Assembly (NCBI GenBank): GCA_002411515.1
Contig: DHTF01000055.1
Coordinates: 7,413-25,110 of the forward strand
DNA from: Proteiniphilum sp. UBA5267
GTDB taxonomy: Bacteria > Bacteroidota > Bacteroidia > Bacteroidales > Dysgonomonadaceae
Direction: 5' to 3'
DNA: 17,698 nt
In this document: positions 1 to 8,101 of the stretch, piece by piece
Numbering within the stretch: position 1 is the first letter of the stretch
Layout: each line of letters begins with the position of its first letter
Program-made: the position numbers and the translations under genes
Notes under the pieces: generated by a model
Database searches by the model: none
The model's input: the letters and a program-made list of their open reading frames with translations, nothing else
What the model was told of the DNA's origin: nothing

Positions 1-1190
1 AAGAAAAGGAAATCGATTTCTTTGGCGCAGCACAACACCGCGTGATGGCCAAACTACAGCCTGGTAAGGTCGCTGCACGCTGGACGAGCGTACTCTCCTC
101 CAAGAACGATGAAGAGGTTGTATTTGAAATAACCAGCGACGACAGCGCCTTTCGCCTGTTTGTGGATGATCAGCTGTGGATGGATCGCTTTTCAAATCAG
201 GAGGCACGTGTGGTATACTGTCGCGTACCGGTGAAAGCAGGCCAGAAGCGAACGCTGCGTTTTGAATTTGCCCAGGAGAACGAAGGCGGCGGTGTGAGCC
301 TCACCACGGTAGAGCGACAGAAAAGCGACCTGGATGAGTTGGCCGCATCCGTGAAGTCGGCCGATGCCATTGTATTCATTGGAGGCATCTCTCCCTCGCT
401 AGAGGGTGAGGAGATGCCGGTACATGTGCCTGGCTTCAACAAGGGAGATCGCACCTCGATAGCCCTTCCCCGCGTGCAGACCGAAGCCCTGAAGGCCCTG
501 CAGGCCACTGGGAAACCCGTGATTTTTGTGATGCTTACCGGGAGTGCGTTGGCGATTCAATGGGAAGACGACCATCTCCCTGCCATTGTCAATGCCTGGT
601 ATGGCGGACAGGATGCAGGCACCGCATTGGCCGATGTGCTTTTCGGTGATTACAACCCCTCGGGGCGCTTGCCGGTCACCTTCTATGCGTCGGACAACGA
701 TCTGCCTCCTTATGAAGATTACAGCATGAAAGAAAGAACCTACCGCTACTTTACCGGCAAACCCCTGTATCCTTTTGGTCACGGGTTGAGCTATACCGAC
801 TTTTCCTATTCCGATCTTCGCGTTCCCGCAACTGCAGTCGCTGGAGACTCCGTGAACGTGTCGGTGTCGGTCACCAATACCGGCAGTCGCCCCGGCGAAG
901 AAGTGGTGCAGCTCTATATCTCCCTTTCCAACCGGCAGGTTCCCGTGCCGCTGCGCTCGTTGCAGGGCGTACAGCGCATCAAGCTCGAACCTGGTGAATC
1001 GCGCAAAGTCGACTTCACGCTCGCGCCCGAACAGTTTTCCGCTATCGATGCGTTGATGCAGCGCTGTGTGGAACCTGGCAAGATCAATGTGGGCATTGGT
1101 GGTCAGCAGCCTTCCGAAGCGACCCTGAAGGCCGGAAAAGCTGTTCAGCAGGAGCTGGTGCTGACTGGCAAAAAATGGATTGTTCGCTAA
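1..1190 (+). CDS. Glycoside hydrolase family 3 enzyme, C-terminal part (probable beta-xylosidase or beta-glucosidase)
   Basis: This is the 3' end of a gene that begins before the window: the frame is open from base 3, so the GTG at 42 is not the true start. The first ~100 residues look like a PA14 carbohydrate-binding insert (DSAFRLFVDDQLW). The GH3 C-terminal alpha/beta sandwich follows (FIGGISPSLEGEEMP, DRTSIALP, GKPVIFVML, NAWYGGQDAG, LFGDYNPSGRLPVTFY, YPFGHGLSYT). A fibronectin-III-like domain closes the protein (VSVTNTGSRPGEEVVQLY, LEPGES). GH3 enzymes remove non-reducing-end sugars from oligosaccharides. The Asp nucleophile lies in the missing N-terminal barrel, so specificity cannot be read directly. 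The SPSLEGEE segment and PA14 insert recall Bacteroidetes xylosidases, and the next gene is a xylose symporter, which favours xylose by context only. The 72-nt gap suggests co-transcription with that gene. Confidence 0.93.
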   Translation, partial: EKEIDFFGAAQHRVMAKLQPGKVAARWTSVLSSKNDEEVVFEITSDDSAFRLFVDDQLWMDRFSNQEARVVYCRVPVKAGQKRTLRFEFAQENEGGGVSLTTVERQKSDLDELAASVKSADAIVFIGGISPSLEGEEMPVHVPGFNKGDRTSIALPRVQTEALKALQATGKPVIFVMLTGSALAIQWEDDHLPAIVNAWYGGQDAGTALADVLFGDYNPSGRLPVTFYASDNDLPPYEDYSMKERTYRYFTGKPLYPFGHGLSYTDFSYSDLRVPATAVAGDSVNVSVSVTNTGSRPGEEVVQLYISLSNRQVPVPLRSLQGVQRIKLEPGESRKVDFTLAPEQFSAIDALMQRCVEPGKINVGIGGQQPSEATLKAGKAVQQELVLTGKKWIVR

Positions 1191-1262
1191 TCAACTTATT
1201 ATTCATAGACCATTCCGATTCCTAGAAAACTAAATTTACTGACAATCATTATAATATCTCAA

Positions 1263-2660
1263 ATGAAAAGACAATACAACACAACCTACATTTTTGGCAT
1301 CACCCTCGTAGCCACGTTGGGGGGATTGCTTTTCGGATATGATACCGCCGTGATATCCGGAGCGGAGAAATCGATTGAAGCCTATCTGATCAAGCCGTTG
1401 GGATTAAACTCGCTGATACACGGCGCTACGGTCTCGAGCGCTTTGATCGGATGCATCCTTGGTGGAATGACTTCCGGACTTTTATCAAACCACTGGGGTC
1501 GCAAGAAAACCTTGATCTTTGCTTCCTTGTTATTTTTCGTCTCAGCCCTGGGGTCGGGTTATCCCGAAGCATTCTTCTTTACCAAAGGAGAACCCTCCAT
1601 TGCCTTGCTGCTGACATTCAACTTTTACCGCGTGATCGGAGGCATTGGTGTTGGTTTGGCATCGGCAGTTTCTCCCATGTACATCAGCGAGATTGCACCT
1701 GCTCATATCCGGGGACGTCTGGTATCGTTCAACCAGTTTGCCATTATTTTTGGTATGTTGGTGGTCTATTTTGTCAATTGGGGAATTGCTTTTGGTCAGA
1801 GTATTGAATGGATCAATGACATCGGCTGGCGGTATATGTTTGTTTCCGAAGCCATTCCAGCCGCCCTGTTCGGCATCCTGTTGTTTTTGGTTCCGGAGAC
1901 ACCGCGATACCTTCTCCTTTCAAACAAGGACGAGAAGGCGAAGTCGGTGCTGAGGAAACTCTATGCAAACAACGAAACGTCGCAGACCATTTTTCAGGAG
2001 ATCAAACAATCGGTCGGGCAGGCCACAAGCCGGGGAAAACTATTTTCGTATGGCAAAGTGGTGATCATCATTGGCATCTTGCTCTCCGTCTTCCAGCAGT
2101 TCGTCGGCATCAATGTGGCGCTCTATTATGCGCCGCGCATTTTTGAGAGCATGGGCGCCGCCAAAGATGCATCCATGCTGCAGACCATTATCATGGGGTT
2201 TGTGAATGTGCTCTTTACGGTGGTGGCGATCCTGACTGTCGATAAGTGGGGCAGGAAGCCGTTGCTCATCACCGGCTCCATTGGCATGTCGATCGGCATG
2301 TTTGCCATCTCCGCGTTGGCGTTCAACAACATCATTGGCATCAGTACCCTGGTGTTCATCATCATTTACACCGCTTCGTTCATGATGTCGTGGGGCCCAA
2401 TCTGTTGGGTGTTGATCTCCGAGATCTTTCCGAACAAGATCAGGGGACAGGCCGTAGCCGTAGCTGTGGCCTTTCAATGGTTTGCCAACTACCTGATTTC
2501 CTCCACCTATCCCGCCATGATGGAGTTCAGCGGAGGAATGACTTACGGCTTTTATGGCCTCATGGCCGTCCTTTCCGCACTCTTTGTCTGGAAAATGGTT
2601 CCCGAAACAAAAGGGAAATCATTGGAGGAAATGGAAAAATTATGGGGAAAGAAAAAATAA
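1263..2660 (+). CDS. xylE: D-xylose:H+ symporter, XylE type (MFS sugar porter)
   Basis: This 465-aa inner-membrane protein has 12 predicted helices and imports sugar with protons. It resembles E. coli XylE along its whole length (recalled, not aligned by program). XylE sugar-site and coupling residues appear conserved: F24 and D27 in GLLFGYDTAVISG, R123 in YRVIGG, Q158 in FNQFAIIFG, Q278, Q279 and N284 in FQQFVGINVALYYAP, W382 in CWVLISE, and Q405 and W406 in AFQWFANY. Family signatures WGRKK, PETPRYL, DKWGRKP and PETKGKSLEEME are present. The C-terminus is shorter than in E. coli XylE. The ATG at 1263 gives the expected N-terminus (MKRQYNTTYIF), with no strong ribosome binding site. It follows the GH3 gene by 72 nt with no obvious promoter between them. 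Substrate is inferred as D-xylose; a related hexose cannot be excluded. Confidence 0.93.
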   Translation: MKRQYNTTYIFGITLVATLGGLLFGYDTAVISGAEKSIEAYLIKPLGLNSLIHGATVSSALIGCILGGMTSGLLSNHWGRKKTLIFASLLFFVSALGSGYPEAFFFTKGEPSIALLLTFNFYRVIGGIGVGLASAVSPMYISEIAPAHIRGRLVSFNQFAIIFGMLVVYFVNWGIAFGQSIEWINDIGWRYMFVSEAIPAALFGILLFLVPETPRYLLLSNKDEKAKSVLRKLYANNETSQTIFQEIKQSVGQATSRGKLFSYGKVVIIIGILLSVFQQFVGINVALYYAPRIFESMGAAKDASMLQTIIMGFVNVLFTVVAILTVDKWGRKPLLITGSIGMSIGMFAISALAFNNIIGISTLVFIIIYTASFMMSWGPICWVLISEIFPNKIRGQAVAVAVAFQWFANYLISSTYPAMMEFSGGMTYGFYGLMAVLSALFVWKMVPETKGKSLEEMEKLWGKKK

Positions 2661-2671
2661 TCACAAAAATA

Positions 2672-2703
2672 TTGGTTTTCGTTTAAAAAAACTTCTATCT
2701 TTG
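2672..2703 (+). promoter_or_regulatory. Probable Bacteroidetes sigma-A promoter for the tRNA-Leu pair
   Basis: The -7 box TATCTTTG at 2696-2703 matches the Bacteroidetes consensus TAnnTTTG exactly. A TTG at 2672-2674 lies 21 nt upstream, in the place of the -33 element, with an A-rich spacer. Transcription would start near 2710 and run into the hairpin at 2718 and then the tRNAs. The two tRNA genes have no other visible promoter. Confidence 0.6.
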
Positions 2704-2717
2704 CATCCGCAAATAAC

Positions 2718-2744
2718 AAGAGATGCGTTGGCATCTCTTTTATT
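2718..2744 (+). terminator. Perfect 9-bp hairpin with T-rich tail (terminator or leader attenuator)
   Basis: AAGAGATGC (2718-2726) and GCATCTCTT (2731-2739) form a perfect stem closed by the tetraloop GTTG and followed by TTATTT. It could end the GH3-xylE transcript, whose last stop codon is 58 nt upstream. It also lies only about 10 nt downstream of the start predicted for the tRNA promoter, so it may act in that leader instead. The stem is AT-rich at its base and the T tract is interrupted by an A. Confidence 0.55.
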
Positions 2745-2788
2745 TGGGGAGCGGGCAGAGGCCCACTGAATCCCTAAAATTTTGAAAC

Positions 2789-2872
2789 GCCCGGATGGCG
2801 AAATTGGTAGACGCGCTAGTTTCAGGGACTAGTGTTGGTTACAACGTGCAGGTTCGAGTCCTGTTCCGGGCA
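2789..2872 (+). tRNA. tRNA-Leu (anticodon CAG)
   Basis: This 84-nt class II tRNA folds by eye. The acceptor stem is GCCCGGA with TCCGGGC, the anticodon stem is CTAGT with ACTAG around the loop TTCAGGG (anticodon CAG, reading CUG), and there is a variable arm and the T-arm GGTTCGAGTCC. The discriminator is A and the 3' CCA is not encoded. It sits 9 nt before a second leucine tRNA and probably shares its transcript. Confidence 0.97.
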
Positions 2873-2881
2873 CATCTAGCT

Positions 2882-2965
2882 GCGCAGGTGGTGAAATTGG
2901 TATACACGCTACTTTGAGGGGGTAGTGCCGGTTACGGCGTGTGAGTTCGAGTCTCATTCTGCGCA
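2882..2965 (+). tRNA. tRNA-Leu (anticodon GAG)
   Basis: This is a second 84-nt class II leucine tRNA. The acceptor stem is GCGCAGG with TCTGCGC (one G-U pair). The anticodon stem CTACT/GGTAG encloses TTGAGGG (anticodon GAG, reading CUC and CUU). The T-arm is AGTTCGAGTCT, the discriminator is A, and CCA is not encoded. A run of nine Ts (2968-2976) directly after the gene is a likely transcript end for the pair and faces the converging gene that ends at 2998. Confidence 0.97.
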
Positions 2966-2997
2966 CCTTTTTTTTTAATCCTTAATTGACAATCAGT

Positions 2998-5649
2998 TCA
3001 AGGACTTTCTTCCACAATAATCTCCCTTTCCAATCGTATCATTTTCCCATCGTGTGTCACTCCTTCACCAATGACCCGATAGATGCCCGGCGTATCGGCA
3101 GAGTAGAAGTCGATCGATGCTTCACCTTGTTCAGAGAACTGTACATTGGGTTTCCAGAAGAGGGTAGTACGCAGGTCCGGCACCGATGATTCTGCCTGCT
3201 CCGGCGTTTCGTACGCAGGAGCATAAAAGAGTGCTTCCTGTTGATAACCCAGTGGAATGATTTCGTCGATACTGGGAGGACGCTGCGACGAGCCCTTATA
3301 CCCACCTATTTTAGTTGTGATCACCACTGCTCCGTTGGTGTTGGGAAAATAACCCGGCATGGAGGTATTGTCCTTCAACACGAAGATGCTTTCAATGGAA
3401 GAGACATCAATATCATCGAGCCGCCCCGAAAAATCTTCATATTTCATGTCGTCGATCACAAAGAGCACCGGCATCTCAGAGCGGGTGGTGGTCACTACGT
3501 CGCCCCTGATGACGATTCCTGACTGGCGCTGAAGCAACGACCGCAGACTGGAGACAACCATTTTTTCTATGTCCTCGGCAGTTTGTACCCCGGAGGCGCT
3601 GATGGGCGAGTAAAAGGTCGACTCCTTATATTTTTCAAGACTTTGTGCAGTGACGGTGAACTCGTCGAGCAGAATGGTGCGGATGCCGTTTTTCTGTGTA
3701 TAATCCTCATTGGCTAACTGTAAATAAGGATCCTGGTCCGCATTGTGCCGGGAGACAACCTCCGGCCTCACCGGTAAGGGAGCACCCTGAAGCGCAGGAA
3801 ATTTTTCCTGGTCGAGGCTAATCACATTAAATGATCCACCTTTCTTACTTCGTGACTGTACCAGAATGACAGTACCTTCCGGATACTCCACGTTGAATGT
3901 GAAGCGGCCCCGGTCATCAGCCTGCGTGGTCTGCGTGCTGATCAGCGTGTCGAGGCGTGCCATCAGGCTGATTTGTCCCTCTTTCAGTGATCCAAAGACA
4001 TTCTCGGCCTTTCCGGTCACCTTATGTGCCAACTCCGGAGCAAAAGCACCGGGTGTGGTGATCCTGCCTTGCAAGATAGCTGGAACATCGTATCTTCTCC
4101 ATCCCTGTGTCAGCATCAGTGCGTCGAGCGCGTGTTTGTTGATATTACCATCCTCAAAGTAGGAGGCCGGGGACTCAATGTATCCTTTCAGCTCCGTCGA
4201 CAACAAGAGTGTGCTGATGATATTCATTGTGCTGTCGGTGATCACAGTTCCCTTATTGGTTACCGATACTGCAATGTTTCCGGTGGTGGGTGTCAGATCC
4301 GGATTGGTCAGTCGTAGCATGAGGGGGATATGTTTCCTCCGCTTGTAAGCAGGTTCAGGTGTTTCGGCCTGTAGCAGGACAGACTCATTTCCGTTCAGGT
4401 TGAAAAGAAGCCGCTCACTCAGTACCTCCTGACTTGCATTCAGTAACAAGATGTTCAAAATGCCTGTGGGTAAATCTTTGTTTTCGAAGCTGTATATCTC
4501 TTTATCCGGGTTCCACCGTTCATGAAAAAGAACCAACCCTTTGTGGTGAATGAGCAGCGACACCGTATCTTGAGTCGCCTCCTTGCCTCTGCTCTTTGTG
4601 ATGCGAAGCTGACCTCCCGCATTGCGGGCCGTAATGATATGGGCGCTGGGCTGTGGTGCCGGCAAAGCGAATTGTTTGAAGGTACCCTCACCGTTCCGGC
4701 AGATCACATGGTACGACTCATTCTCTACAGGAATAAAATAAAAGAGACCCATGCCCAGATGCAGGCTTTTGAAGGTGAGAATCTCCCGATCTGACGAGTC
4801 GTACAATGTGCCGGTTATGTCTGCACCCAGGCCATCGGCATTCAATGCTTTGAAGGCGACCTGTGTAAGGGCGCCGGGGATGATGTGTCCGCCTTCAGGA
4901 AAAAACTGCAGGTCGTATGCTGTCTGATCGGAGGGAACCGTGTAGTAACGGTTGTATTTTCTGCCTTTGTAGATAAGGCCCAGCAGTAACGTGTTGTTTT
5001 TATCCTTTTCCGTCAACCTGATATCGGCATCATACACCCCGTCGTTTTTTGGTTTGATTGTTTTTATCTTATTGTATCCGATTTTACAGGTGACCACTTC
5101 GGGTAATACCGTATCATTCTGTTCTCTGTCGATGAACTGCATTGACAGGTGTACGTCGTTTTTTTCCACATTGAATGTTACCACTGGTTCCAGCTGCAAT
5201 GAAAAGGGATCGAGCACCTGTATGGATCTGCGGAAGAAAAATTCTTCACCCCTGTTTCGCATATACTGCGTATATGCCCTCAAGGTATATGCACCCTGGG
5301 CAAGGTCGTCCTCCAGGTCTATATGACCCGAATAAGCGCCGGTGCTGTCGGGCCGTACCTTCACCCGTTGCACCAGATCATCGAGCGGGCCGATCAGCTC
5401 CATATAGATGTAACGGCTCATGAATATTGGTCGATGGGTGAGTGCATCCACCATGTGAGCCCGGAACCAGATCCGTTCACCCGAGAGATATCCTGCCTTG
5501 TCCGTCTGCACGTAGATCTTCTCCTGCGGAAAAGCCACCAGCTGCCGGTGCATGCGTGCCACCACAGAATCGGTTTCCACTGTCGCTGTTTGTGCGAAAA
5601 CAATGGGTGTAATCAGTAAAAATAAATAAAGTAAGAATTTTCTTTTCAT
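2998..5649 (-). CDS. Exported macroglobulin-like / TonB-plug-like protein of unknown function
   Basis: This 883-aa protein has a type I signal peptide (cleavage near VFA-QTA, residues 17-22) and no lipobox. Residues ~38-150 resemble the MG2 domain of alpha-2-macroglobulins (EKIYVQTDKAGYLSGERIWF). The middle (~150-640) is predicted to be stacked beta-sandwich modules. Residues ~659-783 resemble the plug of TonB-dependent receptors (ILLDEFTVTAQ, SLLQRQSGIVIRG, VLFVIDDMKYE, NGAVVITTK). The last ~100 residues form a typical Bacteroidetes closing sandwich (RTTLFWKPNVQF). There is no receptor barrel, and no thioester motif was noticed. Such proteins occur widely in Bacteroidota, probably in the periplasm or at the outer membrane, but no function is established. 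It is the second gene of a probable operon, 20 nt after the 733-aa gene, and converges on the tRNA genes. Confidence 0.85.
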   Translation of the reverse strand: MKRKFLLYLFLLITPIVFAQTATVETDSVVARMHRQLVAFPQEKIYVQTDKAGYLSGERIWFRAHMVDALTHRPIFMSRYIYMELIGPLDDLVQRVKVRPDSTGAYSGHIDLEDDLAQGAYTLRAYTQYMRNRGEEFFFRRSIQVLDPFSLQLEPVVTFNVEKNDVHLSMQFIDREQNDTVLPEVVTCKIGYNKIKTIKPKNDGVYDADIRLTEKDKNNTLLLGLIYKGRKYNRYYTVPSDQTAYDLQFFPEGGHIIPGALTQVAFKALNADGLGADITGTLYDSSDREILTFKSLHLGMGLFYFIPVENESYHVICRNGEGTFKQFALPAPQPSAHIITARNAGGQLRITKSRGKEATQDTVSLLIHHKGLVLFHERWNPDKEIYSFENKDLPTGILNILLLNASQEVLSERLLFNLNGNESVLLQAETPEPAYKRRKHIPLMLRLTNPDLTPTTGNIAVSVTNKGTVITDSTMNIISTLLLSTELKGYIESPASYFEDGNINKHALDALMLTQGWRRYDVPAILQGRITTPGAFAPELAHKVTGKAENVFGSLKEGQISLMARLDTLISTQTTQADDRGRFTFNVEYPEGTVILVQSRSKKGGSFNVISLDQEKFPALQGAPLPVRPEVVSRHNADQDPYLQLANEDYTQKNGIRTILLDEFTVTAQSLEKYKESTFYSPISASGVQTAEDIEKMVVSSLRSLLQRQSGIVIRGDVVTTTRSEMPVLFVIDDMKYEDFSGRLDDIDVSSIESIFVLKDNTSMPGYFPNTNGAVVITTKIGGYKGSSQRPPSIDEIIPLGYQQEALFYAPAYETPEQAESSVPDLRTTLFWKPNVQFSEQGEASIDFYSADTPGIYRVIGEGVTHDGKMIRLEREIIVEESP

Positions 5650-5669
5650 TTGCTATTTCATGTATGTTT

Positions 5670-7871
5670 TCACCATTTTATTTCGACCAAAATACCTTCG
5701 GGATCATTTTCAAACTTCAACAGGCAGGTACTCGATGTTTCATCCCACGTGTGTTCAGCATTTGTGATCACTTCGCCTGCATGATTCTTTACCACCACCC
5801 CGGAAGGTTTTTTAGGAAGTAAAACACGACTTACATTACTGGTTTCGCGTGGACTTTTGGCAACAAACGAGTAATGCCCTCTTTTAGAAACCTCATTATA
5901 TATCCGTGAAGCACCACATAGTACAGCAGGTTTACTTTTGCTTTTTATAAACGCCACATTGTAAAGGAAGGCTTGTTCACCGGGAGAGACTGATTTTTCA
6001 GTCAGTACGGGCAGGGTAGGGTCAAATAAATCAACAAACACTCCCTTCAGAGTCATGGGGTCATTTGAAATACTCTCATCCATTACCGACGCAATGATGT
6101 ATGGCCCGCGTTCCAGGTACAAGCTGTTTTTTGTTTCAAGCTCACCCTTGTTGGGCTTTGTTTCAAATGCTTTTTTTATTGTCTCAAAGTAGGTTGCATC
6201 ATTGTTCGCATTCAGCACAAATTCTTTGGGCTCTTCCCGTATCACGTATACCTTTCCTTTGCCACAGGCATATTCACCGGTACCCGGAGTGTCAGTTCCC
6301 AGTTTCATTAACTCAAACAGGTGTTGTGAGGGTGCTTTGTAGCTGTTTCCGTTGCTGTTCCACCATTCCATCACTGTCTGATAGGGATCAATGTCCTTGC
6401 CACAATAGACCAGCACACCTCCATCTTTCACCCAGTCGGCTATAAACTGATGATACTCAGCCTTCATTGGTTTCATGTTGGCGTATGACATCACCAGCAC
6501 CTTCAGGTCTTTCCATGTATCAGGGTACCCCACATTCTCTATGTGTACGGTACTCACGGGTATTCCCCTTTTCAACAAGGGCAGTGTCTGGCCATAGAAG
6601 TTAGAAAACTGCGGATCATCATACCCGTCGTGCGTGGGAAAACGCTGAAACATGAGTGAGTTCGACATCAGCACGCCGATGCCATGAGAGCCGCTTACTT
6701 TATTTTCAGAGCGGGGCATGTCGTTGAGTGAATTGATCATCACCTGCATCTGCGTGGAGTAAAAACGCGGAATGCGCGCCTTCGTAGTACATGTATCACA
6801 TGTTTTATACAAACCCTCATAAATGCGATCGGGCCAGGGCATCACTTCATAATCTGCAATCATGGGATAAAGCAGCTGCGCAGAAAAGGTAGCCTGATAA
6901 TTTTTCTTGTAATCCACCCAGTCCCGGGGCAAGTCCTCAATGGGATCCGTGAGAAAAAACATCTTGCGTCCTGTAGGGCGTGTCATTGACTCCATTGACC
7001 CATATTCCAGGAATGCATTTTCAAATACACGTTCCTTTTTCAGACCATCAAAATAGGTCGGCTCGCGCGAAGTGCCGGTCCACACCTGGGCAATATAACC
7101 ATCCATTGCGGGTAATGAGGCCAGGCTGGCTTCAGGGCTTACTATCTGCCACGAAGAGTAGTTCACCAGCGAGTGGGTAGGCACATAACAGCGCACATTC
7201 ATTCCCTTGCTCTTTCCATATTCTTTGGCAAAAGTAAACACTTCCTCCAGGGCGCGGTAATACAGATGATATTTCAGTTTATTCGCCAGATAGGTGTTCT
7301 CGGGCGATACATGCTGCGGACGCCACGGAAAGTCGTAATATGCTTCCCACTCACGTTTGAACGCATCACTGTAACCGGCACGCATCCAAAACTCGGGCTC
7401 TTCCATATAAATTGCATCAATACCAGCATCAATCACCTTCTTCACATGCTTCTGCTTGATGTATTCAATAAAATTCAATGAGGGTACAATATAGGGTACC
7501 ATTCTTCCATGCCATATCGTATCTCCTTTCACAGTTTTTTGTCCTTCGTCGAGATGCCACTTCCCGTCCCATTCTCCAGTGAAATAATCCTGATAATTGC
7601 CCCATGCAATACCGGTCATAAAATGAGTCGTATAACCTCGGTCGCGCCATGTTTGTACTCTCTGCTCAAAAGTCATTGCCGGCCTGTCGTCAGCACCATA
7701 CACAATTGCTACATCCGCCCTTGCGTCTGTGACCGGCTTCCACTGACCCGCCGTCTGAAACGCTGTTTTTTCTTTATTGTCATCCTTGTCGTGACGAGTA
7801 TGACTTTGATTCTGGCCCGATGCCATACTCGAAGCGAAGAGTATGATTGATAGAAATATTGTAGTTTTCAT
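5670..7871 (-). CDS. Secreted glycoside-hydrolase-like protein, family not recognised
   Basis: This 733-aa protein has a signal peptide (residues 1-19, ending ASG-Q). After a charged linker, residues ~50-360 look like a TIM barrel of clan A type. DAIYMEEPEFW (E157, E158, E160) lies where an acid/base Glu would sit after strand 4, and ADYEVMPWPDR (E342) is a candidate for the second carboxylate. Residues ~395-510 (VLVMSYANM, VKDGGVLVYCGKD) resemble the GATase-like trimerisation domain of GH42 beta-galactosidases. The C-terminal ~100 residues are a beta-sandwich. I cannot assign a CAZy family, and the catalytic residues are inferred from position only. It leads a probable two-gene operon with the MG2/plug protein. 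The ATG at 7871 follows AAGG closely. Whether it acts on host or plant glycan cannot be said. Confidence 0.85.
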   Translation of the reverse strand: MKTTIFLSIILFASSMASGQNQSHTRHDKDDNKEKTAFQTAGQWKPVTDARADVAIVYGADDRPAMTFEQRVQTWRDRGYTTHFMTGIAWGNYQDYFTGEWDGKWHLDEGQKTVKGDTIWHGRMVPYIVPSLNFIEYIKQKHVKKVIDAGIDAIYMEEPEFWMRAGYSDAFKREWEAYYDFPWRPQHVSPENTYLANKLKYHLYYRALEEVFTFAKEYGKSKGMNVRCYVPTHSLVNYSSWQIVSPEASLASLPAMDGYIAQVWTGTSREPTYFDGLKKERVFENAFLEYGSMESMTRPTGRKMFFLTDPIEDLPRDWVDYKKNYQATFSAQLLYPMIADYEVMPWPDRIYEGLYKTCDTCTTKARIPRFYSTQMQVMINSLNDMPRSENKVSGSHGIGVLMSNSLMFQRFPTHDGYDDPQFSNFYGQTLPLLKRGIPVSTVHIENVGYPDTWKDLKVLVMSYANMKPMKAEYHQFIADWVKDGGVLVYCGKDIDPYQTVMEWWNSNGNSYKAPSQHLFELMKLGTDTPGTGEYACGKGKVYVIREEPKEFVLNANNDATYFETIKKAFETKPNKGELETKNSLYLERGPYIIASVMDESISNDPMTLKGVFVDLFDPTLPVLTEKSVSPGEQAFLYNVAFIKSKSKPAVLCGASRIYNEVSKRGHYSFVAKSPRETSNVSRVLLPKKPSGVVVKNHAGEVITNAEHTWDETSSTCLLKFENDPEGILVEIKW

Positions 7872-7939
7872 CCTTGTAATTATGACGTGTTATTCCTTCG
7901 GTTGCATATTTAAGGTGAATATCTGTTTAAAACGTGAAG

Positions 7940-7947
7940 CAAATGTA
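7940..7947 (-). promoter_or_regulatory. Candidate -7 box for the 733-aa / 883-aa operon
   Basis: On the minus strand TACATTTG matches the Bacteroidetes -7 consensus TAnnTTTG. It would give a leader of roughly 60 nt before the ATG at 7871. No good -33 element is visible about 20 nt upstream, so the call rests on the -7 box alone. Confidence 0.35.
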
Positions 7948-7987
7948 TCAATATGATTTAAAAGGCGGGAATAATTTAACTTAAAAT

Positions 7988-8080
7988 TTAAGAATCTCGC
8001 AATTGTTCTTCGATCCCGTTCACGGCCATACCCTGATTCACAAACGAAGTGGGCATTTCTTCCACAGCCAGACTTTGGAC
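7988..8080 (-). other. Possible coding remnant
   Basis: One minus-strand frame reads as a protein-like tail (LAVEEMPTSFVNQGM, GIEEQLRDS, stop at 7988-7990). It is blocked upstream by TGA and TAG codons before the end of the DUF3089 gene. It may be the relic of a deleted gene, or chance. No family is recognised. Confidence 0.2.
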
Positions 8081-8101
8081 TCAATTGAACCGGTACTAGG
8101 C

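Noticed and set aside
399..782. Minus-strand open frame inside the GH3 gene
   Set aside because: It is antisense to clear GH3 motifs and has no recognisable domain.
7890..8084. Minus-strand 64-codon open frame between the two minus-strand units
   Set aside because: Its Arg/Cys-rich composition is not protein-like and no domain or start signal supports it; another frame over part of the same bases looks more like a coding relic.
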